A DNA stretch of 64,000 nucleotides from Agrypnia vestita (lineage: Eukaryota > Arthropoda > Insecta > Trichoptera > Phryganeidae), in the NCBI GenBank assembly GCA_016648135.1, contig JADDOH010009933.1, positions 1 through 64,000 of the forward strand. The letters run 5' to 3'. Every line of letters begins with the position of its first letter. Position 1 is the first letter of the stretch. Positions 46,298 to 57,239 of the stretch are shown one piece after another. A program made the position numbers and the translations under genes. The notes beneath the pieces are model-generated. The model saw only the letters and a list, made by a program, of their open reading frames with translations. It ran no database searches and had not been told where the DNA came from.

Positions 46298-46806
46298 TTT
46301 TCTTTTAACTCGTAGCGTCTGCTTGTCTATTTGTCTGACGAAAATTTTTGGATCGATTTTTAACCCTTTTTCCGTGATCCAATCGAGCTGAAACATTGCA
46401 GGCAGACTCGTGGCGACGATAAAAATGATCTAACAAATTTTTGTTTAAATTTTTTTTAATATAGTATAATTTTGGATTTTTCAAAATTTTAACGGTTTTT
46501 TTCAAATTGGAAACCATACAAATGAGAAAGGAGCCCGATGCGTGGAGAAGGCGCGAAACCTGTTTCAACTAATCTGACTCGAGCCATGAGTCCGATCAGA
46601 TGGTTTCGCCGACACCGTGCCCCTACACGAATTATTATTATTATAATACGTTTTCAATATTCTATAAGTTTTAAGGATAATAATATACACGGAATAGATT
46701 TTCCACATGAACTTAAAGCAAGAGGAATATGTTGATAGACTATCAAATTGGAAACAATACAAATGAGAAAGGGAGTATAATAAAAGCTTGGTTTTTATGG
46801 GTTAGT
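46298..46806 (-). mobile_element. dispersed repeat E, second copy
   Basis: The inverse of 5674-6110: AACCCATAAAAACCAAG at the right edge (46806) and CGAGCTGAAACATTGCAGGC towards the left. It carries about 60 extra bases (GATCAGATGGTTTCGCCGAC onward) absent from the other copy. The left inverted-repeat end is lost. Confidence 0.6.
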
Positions 46807-46908
46807 TTTTTCCCTTAGGCTTTTCATTTTCACGTGCGGTTTGTAATATCTCAACTATACCCGTATAGTGGCAAGTATTTTTTTGCTAAAATAGAACAGG
46901 TTAGGGGG

Positions 46909-47045
46909 CCCAATTACGGTAGCGAAATTCGTCACAAGAACACTCCAGGCTTGAGTAAATCACACAGATGTATTGTGGCCTCTCCGAAAATCGAACCTGG
47001 CACCCCCGGCTTGAGAAGCTAGTGTCAGGCCTACTGGACTACGAG
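46909..47045 (-). mobile_element. tRNA-headed SINE, family S2
   Basis: The minus strand has CTCGTAGTCCAGTAGGCC (A-box), GCCAGGTTCGATTTTCGG (B-box) and the tail CTCAAGCCTGGAGTG. The tail and head match 63331-63468, so this is a second copy of one family. Confidence 0.65.
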
Positions 47046-48479
47046 TTATTTTCTTGTGTTTATAATTTCTCAACCATAAATATCCCGTTATATATTATTC
47101 CATTAATTGTCAAATAGTGTTTTCACACACTAGGACTCTATTTCAAGATCATTGACATTTTCTAGGACCTTCTATCAATCATCCATCATGATGTATCTGG
47201 ACATTTGTCTTTATATGAGTAACATGCAGAATTGATTACTTCTATGAAATAATACTTGACAATTCCATAAAGATTTTAGATTATACGAAATACAAAATAA
47301 ATTATAATAAATACAAGATTCACCTGTAAAAATATCGCGTCAGAAAACTTATTACAACGTAGCCTGTTTGTTCAAATCTTTCTATTATTTTGCTTTTCCT
47401 ATATTAAAAATAATACTCAACAGAATGAATGCCGAAGATTGAATAACAAATTAATGTTGCAACATTTTCTCAATGTAAAAGACAATAGTAAACATCACAT
47501 AATACTAATTACCTTCTTTAAACAATTTATCAGACACTGTTCACACGTACCGCGGATAAATAATTATCGAAGAAAAAATGAAAATAAGTCAAGCACTGTT
47601 GAAAATATAAATATTTCGTCACTCGGAAAGTTTAAAATATTTTAAATTAATATTATTTGTAACGTCCTATTTTAATTATTTTCAGCAAAATCACTTTTTG
47701 ACTCGTCCTTTGCAACTCACTGTATAAACAAAAATGACGCGATCACTTTTGTTTTTTTCACTGTTCATAAAAGAATGCGCTCAGGCAGAGTTCGGCATCG
47801 AACGCGCGTCGGCAGTGAACTAAGAACAGACGTACACCTGAACGAGGCAAGTGCCGGCGTTATGAAATCGGCATATTACAGTCTGCGCAACAGTAAAAAT
47901 TTCATCAAACCGAAAACAATTTCAACACACCGGAAGAAAGGGACAAACCATAATCACAATCGAGCTCAAACAGCAAATTATTAATCGTGATTTTTGCTAC
48001 GTGGTCTACTACTAGCCCAAGCGGTGGGTGAACGCAGATCTTGCTTACTCGAAGCATTGCTGTTGCATTAGGTATTCGCTTACCTGTGAAACAGTCGAAT
48101 CAATACAACGAAGTAAAAATGCTGCATTAATTTGACCGTGGTCATTTTGAGAGGTGTTGTGTGGTTGTATCCCTCGTTGCAAAGTGTTGGAAAACCAAGC
48201 AATGTTGGGACCAATCTTTTAAACGATAATGAGAGGAATGTCGAAATCCATAAATTTAGTCTATTGGTACATTGAAAAGGGCGTGTTGTCTTTATTACCT
48301 GAAATTACTTGAGTATTACATTAGATCATTTTAATGTTGAGATATTAATGCGTAGGTACTTTTAATTAAATTGTTTTGAACTGTTTTCTGTAATTTCGTT
48401 CGACATTTCTGAAAAAAAACCATTTATCAAAATAGACAAACTTCCAGAGAGCCAAATCATCACAGTTAATAATAATATA
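47046..48479. other. no gene seen over about 1.4 kb
   Basis: A GC-richer patch at 47770-48180 contains CATAAAAGAATGCGCTCAGG, a weak promoter-like stretch, but I see no heat-shock element or frame. Not called. Confidence 0.3.
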
Positions 48480-49330
48480 CAGAAGATGGAAATGGGAAAA
48501 GAAAATGAAACATCGGAACTGCCCAGACGAATAGGAATGATCTGGGCTGATTTTTGGAAACTTATTTTTGAAAACAAAGATATTTTAAATATAAAACAAA
48601 CATATTTTTGAAAACAAAGAAAAAAGAAAAGTCTTCGAATCGTGCATACTGCCAGTGATGACGTATGGAGTGGAGACGATGATACTAAGCTCAAATACAC
48701 GCAACGATCCAAGCTTGGTACAAGCTTAAGAGAAGGAATAAGAAATAATGAAATTAGGCACACAACTAGATTAGTGGATATTTTTTATTTATTTATGGTT
48801 TTTGTGTTTAATTTGTAGAACTCCATATTTATTTTTAGCGAAATTTAAAATAAATTAAATTTTAATAAATATTATTATTAAGTTCTACGGGTTAGATCAC
48901 AAGGGTGGCTATATCAGCCACCTTTAATTTATTTATGGTTTTTGTGTTTAATTTGTAGAACTCCATATTTATTTTTAGCTAAATTTAAAATAAATTAAAT
49001 TTTAATAAATATTATTATTAAGTTCTACAGGTTAACCCGAAGAACTTAATAATAATATTTATTAAAATTTAATTTATTTTAAATTTCGCTAAAAAAAAAA
49101 AAGTGGATATCACAGATCGTGTAGCGAAGTTAAAATGGCAACAGGCGGGGCATGTTGCAAGGCAGGATGCCACAAGATGGGCTCCTAGAGTTCTGAAGTG
49201 AAGAATAAAAGAGGCGTCGGAAGTCCTCAGAACAGATGGGCCGACGATATACCCGATGTGGGGGGGAAGAAGTGGCTACAAGAAGCAAACAACCGAGAAT
49301 GATGGAAGGGCATGGAAGAGGCCTATATCC
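48480..49330 (+). pseudogene. RTE-like LINE remnant, split by an insertion
   Basis: First part: RRIGMIWADFWKLIFENK, then KVFESCILPVMTYGVETM. After the insertion (48782-49101): DRVAKLKWQQAGHVARQD, ATRWAPRVL and further to SGEMKAEEEE. The blocks LPVMTYG.E, KW.W.GHVAR and TDG are standard for RTE-like insect LINEs. Stop codons and shifts make it dead. Confidence 0.7.
48782..49101. mobile_element. 320-bp insertion of tandem and inverted copies, 9-bp duplication
   Basis: AGTGGATAT stands on both sides (48773-48781 and 49102-49110). The insert holds two direct copies of a roughly 100-base A/T-rich unit (48785-48889 and 48931-49029, marked by TATGGTTTTTGTGTTTAATT and AAGTTCTAC), then a partial inverted third copy (49044-49091) ending in a polyA run. 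Between the direct copies is the hairpin GGTGGCT-ATATC-AGCCACC (48904-48922). Family unknown. Confidence 0.65.
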
Positions 49331-50198
49331 AGCAGTGGAGAGATGAAGGCTGAAGAAGAAGAAGATATAAACTTATCCAGCATACCTTCTACAAAAAGAC
49401 CGTCATTGTTTTCCTCATCATTTTCCACTTTTCTCCCTCTGTGATTTCGTCAGTCTAGCGGATTTTAAGGCAGCCTGTCGGCACCTTTATTTCCTTCGGG
49501 TGCCACTGGATGGCTGCGTTCGTCCAAGGATTGTCCGTATTCCGAGCGAAATGGCTTCATAAACTATGCAATTAATATAGCAGGTATGTCTGGCGCTTAG
49601 TAATCGTTAATGACACCCCAGTATATCGGGGCACACATTGCACCGATGACGTGGTGCGTGCAGTGATATGTCGACATGATGCGTGCGATGACATTTCCAA
49701 TATTTTTGAAACTCGACACACAGAATCAATTTTAATCGAGTCATTTACAATTCTAGATTTTGACTATATTAATAAAAATAGATTGCACATTTATAAAGCA
49801 TATACCAGCTACAGATTTATAAAGCATATTTTGTGAATGAAGTTTTTTTCTTCTATAGATAGGTTGTTTTAGAAATTCTAAGAATATAATAAAATGCAGG
49901 TATGTGGGGTATGAAAGCAAAGGCAAAAATAATAAATTATATACATTCAAATTTAACACAATCAAATTTAATACAATCACCGATAATTATTAATTTAAAA
50001 TATACTGAATTCTAGATTTTACGTATCTATTCCTTCCAAAATTATGTTTCCTATAAATTTATAGGCTATGTTTTCTATAAAATCTCGAATTCAGTACATT
50101 AGAAATTAGTAGATAATCCTCGATGACTGCATTAATTTTTTTTGGATATTGTACCCTTTGATTTTGTGGTAGAACAACTTATTATCTAGCAAAATCAT
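49331..50198. other. no gene seen
   Basis: GC-richer patch at 49440-49680 with no readable protein; otherwise A/T-rich. Confidence 0.35.
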
Positions 50199-50734
50199 AC
50201 AGGGTTATTTGAAAAACATTAATAACCTCGCAGGAATATATTCCTGCCTTGATTATGAGTCGAAAATGTTCAAGCTATCATGACCTAATATTAATAGTTT
50301 TGGAGATATACGACGTCAAAATTTGCATTTTATCTTCAATATTTCTGACTTATTTTTGTTAAACGTTGGACTATCATTACAGTAACTTATATCGATTACG
50401 AAAAATTAATTCGTTTCAATACAAGTTAAATAAAATGATAAAAACCCGAAAATTTTCCAAATGGAATGTTTGCCAATTGGAATTCGAATTTCGAATTATT
50501 TTATTTGACTTATATTAAAGGGAATAAATTTTGCATATTTAATATAAGTTAGTGTAATGATAGTCCAACGTTTAACAAAAAATACGTCAGAAATATTGAA
50601 AAAAATGCAAACTTTGATGCCACATATCTCCATAACTATTGATATTAGGTCATAATAGCTTGAACATTTTCGGCTCATAATCAAGGTAGGAATATAGTCC
50701 TGAGAGGATATTAATGTTTTCCAAATAACCCTGT
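50199..50734. mobile_element. foldback MITE, variant A, complete copy
   Basis: Starts ACAGGGTTATTTGAAAAAC and ends CCAAATAACCCTGT, with arms of about 240 bases. Marker blocks: AACCTCGCAGGAATATATTC, TCAAGCTATCATGACC, AATTCGTTTCAATACAAGTT and their inverses. Centre: palindromic TCCAAATGGAATG-type spacer. TA stands just outside both ends, in line with a Tc1/mariner-type target. No transposase. Confidence 0.8.
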
Positions 50735-50818
50735 ATATTGCCTAAACAATGGGATTTATTTTTAGATTTTTATATCTGGTATTTTTAACAATCACTATTT
50801 GTACAATCGGTGGCTGGG

Positions 50819-51290
50819 TTACGTTGAAAAAATGACTGAACAACTAGGACTAAAGTCCCTGCAGAATGCAAGACCGGTAGGGCGAATGAGCTCAGGAAGA
50901 CCAAAATAATATGGAGCGACTATGTTCTCAAATACACATCTGCCTTGGAGATTCAGAACTGGAGAGAGCTGGCACAAGACCGAGATGAGTGGAGGAAGAC
51001 TCTTGAGGAGGCCAAGACCCACCACGGGTTGTGGCAGGGGCGTGCAGTGGGAACATGCAGCATGACTTTTACGTAACAAATTATTTGGAAAAAAAACGGA
51101 GTACAACATATATTTCATAATAATCACAATTGTTATCATAGCACTCATATTTTGATATATCATAAAAATCTGTAGCATTAAAATATTTGATTTCTATTTT
51201 TTTCTAAAATAAACGTTTAAAAAAAAGTCGTGCTTCAATGTTCCTACTGCACGCGCCTGGGTTGTAGAGTCAACAGTGATTATGACGATT
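50819..51290 (+). pseudogene. LINE 3' coding end interrupted by a hAT MITE
   Basis: Frames read RPKIIWSDYVLKYTSALEIQ, then NWRELAQDRDEWRKTLEEA and KTHHGL, then after the insertion a stop and the tail AGTCAACAG. Same block order as 25708-25880 (minus), so the same family. Confidence 0.7.
51035..51259. mobile_element. hAT MITE with 8-bp target duplication
   Basis: Terminal inverted repeats CAGGGGCGTGCAGTGGGAAC and the inverse of TTCCTACTGCACGCGCCTG, about 33 bases, few mismatches. Flanks GGTTGTGG (51027-51034) and GGTTGTAG (51260-51267) differ at one base. Length 225, no coding. It lies exactly at the end of the LINE protein. Confidence 0.8.
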
Positions 51291-51594
51291 TATACAATTC
51301 AACACTATGTTAATAGGTAAATACATATATTCTAATAATTTTTGATTTTTCATAAAAATACGAAAAAATGTAATATTCTTAATAATTGTCGACATTATCC
51401 AATACGTGTATTGATAGTGTGTAATATTATTAACTAGGTATTTTTTTTAGTATAATATATATTATTATTTACAAGGTAGATATTTTTTGTTATAAAAATC
51501 AGGTAATCTTTTAATAAAATTTTAAAATTTGCAACAAACTTGCAAATAATATTAATTTTTTTTTTCAATTGATTCAGCAACATTGTAGATTGAC

Positions 51595-51715
51595 ATTAAA
51601 AATATATTGATTGTATTATTTGTATATATCTACTAATATTATTTGATTAATTATACCAACATGTTTCAGAAATACCTTCCCTTCGTCAGGATGTTTATTA
51701 GAAACAAATAAGTCA
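51595..51715 (-). mobile_element. PLE terminal repeat with hammerhead-like core
   Basis: Minus strand: CTGACGA (51689-51683), stem II AGGG..CT, GAAAC, ATGTT, GGTAT. It shares ATTGATTGTATTATTTGTAT with 37330-37395, so it belongs to the same PLE family. Stem I is only partly paired. Confidence 0.55.
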
Positions 51716-51865
51716 GAAATATTTTAAAAAATGCAAACTTTGATGACGCGTATCTCCTTAACCATTGATATTAGGTCATGGTTGCTTGAACATTTTTGAC
51801 TCAAAATCAAAGCAGGAATCCACATGTAAAGCACAGTGGACTAGCTCTTTTACACCCTGTATAGT
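51716..51865. repeat. foldback MITE, variant B, right arm only
   Basis: AAATGCAAACTTTGATGACG, TTAGGTCATGGTTGCTTG, GGACTAGCTCTTTTACACCCTG: the right arm of variant B as at 9650-9755. The left arm is absent. Confidence 0.65.
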
Positions 51866-52096
51866 AAATATTATATTTAATATATAAATTATCCCAATTT
51901 TATTATTATTACCGCTACACTGCTAGGTAATGTATCGAGACGTGAATATGGCAGTTAATAAATATCTAATGGTCTTTATTACAATGTTCAACGTTATTAA
52001 AAAATACTTTAAAGAGTTTCAGAAAGACCATAAAAATATAACGAAATTTTCTACTTTGCCAAATCTAGTGAATTTTTATAACAAATTTTATTATGA
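51866..52096. other. no gene seen
   Basis: An open frame at 51930-52124 (lysine- and phenylalanine-rich) has no recognisable family; it ends inside the hairpin at 52097. Confidence 0.3.
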
Positions 52097-52163
52097 ATCC
52101 ACTGTATATAGATATTTTTTTTAAATATCTATATACAGTGGATCCTTAAAATATCTATATACC
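52097..52163. repeat. perfect 21-bp hairpin plus a third partial copy
   Basis: Arm 52097-52117 (ATCCACTGTATATAGATATT and T) is the exact inverse of 52123-52143, around a 5-base T loop. A further copy of AATATCTATATACC follows at 52150-52163. Confidence 0.75.
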
Positions 52164-52589
52164 ATAAACTATATTGCTCTTTACAAAAAAATATTCAATT
52201 CATATTAAGAAGATGAGCGTTCAATTTTTTAAAAATAATCCCTTCTACTTCATAGATACTCAAACGAAGTCAGATTTGCATTCGCTTAGCAGCTATTTCC
52301 GATCAAATCAATCATGTAATATAATCGTATTATATTTATGTATACATAAATACAACTTGCAATACCAATGGAGTAAAATTTCTCCGGCTCATAGACAAAA
52401 AAATCCATCGATACCAGTTTTGACGTCACTCGAGGAAGGAACTGAATTACCAGTTTAAAATATTCTGCAGTGACCGAAAAGAATGCTGAATTTCAAAAGT
52501 TTATAAGGTCGTGCAAAGGTGATGCAAAGGTGAAAACTTTCCAGTTAGTTAATATGGTATTAAGAGTGTTTCTGTTCAACTTTCTTAGT
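52164..52589. other. no gene seen
   Basis: Frame 52174-52458 gives no recognised protein. Confidence 0.3.
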
Positions 52590-53680
52590 TATTGGAAAGA
52601 ACATCACCCCCGAAGCAAGACTAGCGGAAACACAATGGGATTCTGATGTACGGAAGTGAAGCCTGGAGCTGGCAGAATAGGAACGAAAGAAAACTGAATG
52701 CGGTAGAGATGAGATCACTTAGGCTCGGTTACGCCATATGTAGTAAAGGTTAAAGTAAAGGTAAAAAAGTTACCCGAGTAACTTTTTTTTACTAAAACGG
52801 GTTGTTTCATCTATGGTAAAAAATATTTTACTCGCCAAAGCACATACAAGAGTAACATTTTTTTACTCTCCAATATCGGTGGGTAAAGGTAAAATCGTTG
52901 GTAAAAAAATGGCCGTCCTCTCACAGCTGATTTGAAAATGTGACATTTGTCCATATAGGTACTTGTCATTTGAATTTTGCCGCTGTCATTGTCGTATTGA
53001 AATTTGTAAACATTACAATAGATCTTTTAATTTCGCGTTATTTTAGCGATGGTTTGACGTTTGTTTGTAAAAAACTGAAATAAATCAAATTCCATAGACA
53101 TATGCGGTATTTGAAGTTTATTCCGCTTGGCACTCTATTAGCCTTACTATTGGTTTAACAGTTTAATGGGGATTATTTTTAAAGAAGACGTTAAAGCAAC
53201 CCGAAATCGAGTGTACTCTCGGCGGATATTAATAAAAGTTACTCGGGTTAATTTTCTTCAGATGGTGCAACCGGGCCTTAGACGTACGTATGTGTGGCAA
53301 ATCTATTTATGATAGAATAAAGAAGGAAGATGTTAGGAAATCTAGGCTGAGATCAGCTTTATAGCTGTTATTTATATTTATAGCTTTATATCTATCCACT
53401 AGATAGAATGAAAAATGGATCGCTCAGATGGTTTGCGCATGTTGAGAGAATGAATGAGGAAATAATGGTAAGAAAAATATATGACGCAAGAATTGACGGC
53501 ACGAGAAAAAGAGAACGACCTAGCATGTCCAGATTTACTGGATACCTACTGGAAGACGGTCCTGTTAAGAGCCTCAAATGAATGCGGATGAGGTGAGAGT
53601 TGTATGCAGGATAGAAGAATGTGGCACTATGTCCTCTCTGCCTACCTCCGCGGAGAAACGGCACAATGGTAAGTAAGTAT
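52590..53680 (+). pseudogene. LINE reverse-transcriptase remnant split by a DNA element
   Basis: Left part gives LMYGSEAWSWQNRNERKLNA, then VEMRSLR. After the insertion (52722-53277) comes CGKSIYDRIKKEDVRKSRL, and from 53395 WFAHVERMNEEIMVRKIY, then RKRERPSM and further blocks. The order SEAW.W, MR.LR, C..S..DRI, W..HV.RM is standard for insect LINEs. Related to 13387-13800. Confidence 0.7.
52722..53277. mobile_element. PIF/Harbinger-type MITE
   Basis: Ends GGCTCGGTTACGCCAT and ATGGTGCAACCGGGCC are imperfect inverted repeats. A second inner pair is GTTACCCGAGTAAC and GTTACTCGGGTTA. TTA stands on both sides (52719-52721 and 53278-53280), the usual TWA target of PIF/Harbinger elements. 556 bases, no transposase. 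Confidence 0.7.
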
Positions 53681-53736
53681 GTAAGTAATATTGTTTATGA
53701 GTCAATTCTTGAATAACGGCGCGTAATATAAACTAA

Positions 53737-54657
53737 CTAGCTGTTCGTACCCGGCGTTGCACGGGTTAAGGATTAAGTTACTCCCGTCCCACATTCCCCT
53801 CCACCCTCTCCAATCGCTGTTCAAATTATTTTACTACGTAATACTTGTTCTAATAAATTACCAAATTCTTATAAACTATGTTCTAATAAATTAAACTTAT
53901 AAATTAATTAATTAATTACTACATTCAGTGGAAAATTTGTAATTGGCATAATTTAATATCCATTATATTATATTTGTAAATATGTTAATATGCTGTTAAT
54001 TTTCCCTAAAATAAATAAATAAATAAAAATAAAGTTGAAGATAAATTTGTAGGGCGAAACAAAGGTTTGATTCGAACGGTATAGATTTTCATCGAAAATA
54101 TATCAGGAGGAGGAGAAGGGGTAAAAGTGGAGGGGGGGGAAATGTAGCATTTGTTACCCGCCGAGTTCTTGAGAATAAGATTCCAAATTTTGAGTCCGAT
54201 CGGTCAAACGGTACAGATTTGCATAAAAAATATATAAGCGGAGGGGAAGGGTTAAAAGAATAGGGGGGAAATGTCGCATATGTTACCCGCCGAGTTCTTG
54301 AGAATAAGATTCCAAATTTTGAGTCCGATCGGTCAAACGGTACAGATTTGCATAAAAAATATATTAGCGGAGGGGAAGGGTTAAAAGAATAGGGGGGAAA
54401 TGTCGCATATGTTACCCGCCGAGTTCTTGAGAATAAGATTCCAAATTTTGAGTCCGATCGGTCAAACGGTACAGATTTGCATCGAAAATATATCAGGGGA
54501 GGGGAAGGGGTAAAAGAATAGGGAGGAAATATGTCGCCTATGTTACCCGCCGGATCCTAAAGCATAAGTACGCAAAGTTTGAATCGAATCGGACAAACGG
54601 TGTAGATTTGTATAGAGAACAGACAGACAGACAGACATTGAGTTTTATAGGTATAGA
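53737..54657 (-). mobile_element. Helitron family H3 with internal tandem repeats and a LINE insertion
   Basis: On the minus strand it starts TCTATACC (54657) after A and ends CCCGTGCAACGCCGGG, GTACGAACAG-type spacer and CTAG (53740-53737) before T. CCCG and CGGG form the terminal hairpin. Inside, a 129-base unit is repeated from about 54034 to 54560 (starts at 54163, 54292, 54421 and a diverged one at 54552). A LINE tail has been inserted at 53780-54031. The related copy 55326-55694 lacks both. Confidence 0.75.
53780..54031 (+). mobile_element. LINE 3' tail inside a Helitron
   Basis: Same block order as 190-330 (CCCGTCCCACATTCCCC, CAGTGGAAAATTTG, TGCTGTTAATTTTCCC, ATAA tail). AAGTT stands at 53775-53779 and 54032-54036. 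The Helitron copy at 55326-55694 shows the uninterrupted sequence. Thus it is a 252-base, heavily 5'-truncated LINE insertion. Confidence 0.75.
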
Positions 54658-54794
54658 TTATAGATGGTGGTGATGAATGGAATGAATAAGATGAGCGAGG
54701 AGAATTATGAATAAAGAAGTTTTGAAGTCTGTGCAAGAAAAATAATTCGTAAAAAACATCTAAAAATGAATTGAGACATTAGAGAACCCAATAA
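54658..54794. other. no gene seen
   Basis: Short A/G-rich stretch without recognisable content. Confidence 0.3.
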
Positions 54795-54960
54795 AAAATT
54801 ACGGCCGCTTTATAGCAATGAAAAAATGCAAACTTTGATATTGCATAACTCCATAACTATTGATATTGATATTTGCTGCTTAAACATTTTCGACTCATAG
54901 TCAAGGCTGGAATATAGTCCTGCGAGGTTTAATGTTTTCCAAATAACCATGTATAGACGT
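54795..54960. repeat. foldback MITE, variant A, right arm only
   Basis: ATGCAAACTTTGATATTGC, TTTTCGACTCATAGTCAAGG, CCTGCGAGG and CCAAATAACCATGTAT match the right arm at 50640-50734. Confidence 0.65.
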
Positions 54961-55325
54961 GAACTGACCTAAATTCCTTGTTACACCGTCTGGTTCTATG
55001 GATGGTTCCAATACGTTTGACTTAAATTTTTTAGCAATAATGAAAAAGTCTAACTAAACACTTTTAAAAAGTATAATATCTTAGTAGATAAGTCGCGCTT
55101 TATTACACAAAGAGGTTTTTACTCGAAGAGACTCGGTTTGGAAAGAAATTAAAACACCGTTTATAATCGTTTATAAAAATCGTTTTAAAGATTATTTTTT
55201 GTATAATAATTAATAGTAATAATTAACTAATTAGCCCCTCTCCACTCAATAATACCACACTGTAAGTGATAGTAATGGAGAATGCAATGTCATATTAAAA
55301 TGTAATAAGATACGTTTAATCTATA

Positions 55326-55694
55326 TCTATACCAATAAAACTCAATGTCTGTCTGTCTGTTCCCTAAACAAATCTACACCGTTTGTCTGATTCGATTCAA
55401 ATTTGGTAAACTTATGCTTTAGGACGACATTTCCCCCCTATTATTTTACCCCTTCCCTGCCCCCTGATATATTTTCGATGCAAATCTGTACAGACTCAAA
55501 ATTTGGAAACTTATTCTTTAGAGCTCGGTGGGTAACATAGGCGACATTTCCCCCTCTATTATTTTACTACTTCCCCTCCCACTGACATATTTTCGATGAA
55601 AATCTATACCGTTCAAATCGAACCTTTGTTTCCCCTCACAAATTTATTTTCAACTTAATCCTTAACCGGTGCAACGCCGGGTACGAACAGCTAG
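55326..55694 (+). mobile_element. Helitron family H3, compact copy
   Basis: TC start (TCTATACCAATAAAACTC) after A (55325) and CTAG end (55691-55694) before T (55695). Terminal hairpin CCGG-TGCAACG-CCGG is followed by GTACGAACAG. Body carries one and a half units of the repeat seen four times at 54034-54560. In inverted orientation to 53737-54657, 669 bases away. Confidence 0.8.
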
Positions 55695-56711
55695 TTTAAT
55701 ATAAAAATCATTTTAATGTATCTCCTGTATAAATAATAAATACCTACGTAGATAGGATGGGTTTGCTCATGATCGCCTTAAAATGTTCGTCGGAAGTATG
55801 TAATTCGCAGACTAGTGCAAATAGGCTCATGTCTGTGTGTGTGTGCAGCCGTGTAGCCGCTATAACTTTCACTATTACCGCAATATCAGACAACCTTACA
55901 CGCGCGTATGTGAGTGGCTATCCGAGACGATGTAATAATGTATGTAGGTGAGACGTCTTTATAACACAGCTGTTACGTCTGGGATTATGATGAAGGCGTA
56001 ACAGAGACCTGCTTGTTTGAATAATATTAATAACAAACAAGACTCTCGAGTATCCCAGGAAAAATAAACGTCTGCTAATGAACGCTAATAAAATCGGGAA
56101 AATTAAAAAAAAATTGTTAGTAGGAATAAAATAAAAGTAAGAAAAGAGCTACGCGATGATTCATTCTACGGACAATGGAACTAACAACAAGAACAAACAA
56201 CTAACAATGGAGTCCTGGGAGCAGCACTGATGTATAATAGCCTGGGGCTGACAAATTAAACAAAAAAGTGGAACGAAAACAAAACAATTCCACGACAAAG
56301 CGTCCATGGTTTTTGGTCCAATGATAAAAGGCCCACGCCTCAACAGACACTCTAGGACAGCTGGGAATTCTCAGGATCCAGTAGGCAAAAATCGCTTTTT
56401 GCTTCCTTTACAAAATTTTGCAAATGCCAAGGCTTTGATCTAAGCCCGGTCGACGCATCCATAAAGCTTTTAATAGGTATTTCTTTTATACATATCCACG
56501 CTTTCGCTGTATTCGGCAAATGAAATATTGGTTTTTCGTCCATCCAGCTATTTACATAATCGTTTTCAAAATTAGTGAATGTTGACATTCGTCCTTAACT
56601 GCTTTAAACTCTGCCGGCATGATATATAAACATTTTCGTAAAAAGTAAATAAATACATCGACGGTATATTGTCGAATCTGCAAATATTCGATTTACGTTT
56701 TTCAATCATAT
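55695..56711. other. no gene recognised
   Basis: Frame 56588-56352 (minus) starts MSTFTNFENDYVNSWMDEK and has a protein-like composition, but I recognise no family and no splice context. It could be a transposon-protein relic. 55757-55951 gives nothing. Leave open. Confidence 0.3.
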
Positions 56712-57230
56712 ACAGGGTTATTTGTAAAACAATAATAACCTCGCAGGACTATATTCTTGCCTTGATTATGAGTCGAAAATGTTCAAGCTATTATGACCTA
56801 ATGTCAATAGTTAAGGAGATATTCGACTTCAAAGTTTGCATTTTTCTTTTCAATATTTCTGACTTATCTTTTGTGAAACGTAGAACTATCATTACAATAA
56901 CTCATATAGATTACGAAAAATTCATTGGTTTCAATACAAGTTAAATGAAATGATAAAAACCCTGAAAAAATTTCAATTGGAATTCGAAGATTTTATTATT
57001 TTATTTGATTTGTATTAATGAAAATTAATTTTTCGTATTCGATATAAGTTACTGTAATGATAGTCCAACGTTTTACAAAAAAGAAGTCAGGAATATTGAA
57101 AAAAAAATGCATACTTTGAAGTCGAATATCTCCTTAACTATTGATATATAATAGCTTGAACATTTTCGACTCATTATCAAGGCAGGAATATAGTCCTGCG
57201 AGGTTATTAATGTTTTACAAATAACCCTGT
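56712..57230. mobile_element. foldback MITE, variant A, complete copy
   Basis: Starts ACAGGGTTATTTGTAAAAC and ends ACAAATAACCCTGT, with about 235-base arms and central AATTTCAATTGGAATTCGAA. Very close in layout to 50199-50734. TA-containing flanks (TAT on the left, TAT on the right). Confidence 0.8.
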
Positions 57231-57239
57231 TATACCTAC

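Noticed and set aside
47768..47830. Promoter-like CATAAAAG with following GC-rich leader
   Set aside because: No heat-shock element, no shared leader blocks with the four modules and no downstream frame.
48362..48763. 133-codon open frame on the minus strand
   Set aside because: It is the antisense shadow of a LINE remnant on the plus strand (RRIGMIWADFW, KVFESCILPVMTYG).
50819..51178. 119-codon minus-strand frame
   Set aside because: It runs across a LINE coding end and a hAT MITE in antisense; no protein feature supports it.
56352..56588. 78-codon minus-strand frame as a host exon
   Set aside because: Composition looks protein-like, but I recognise no family and see no convincing splice sites; kept only as a note.
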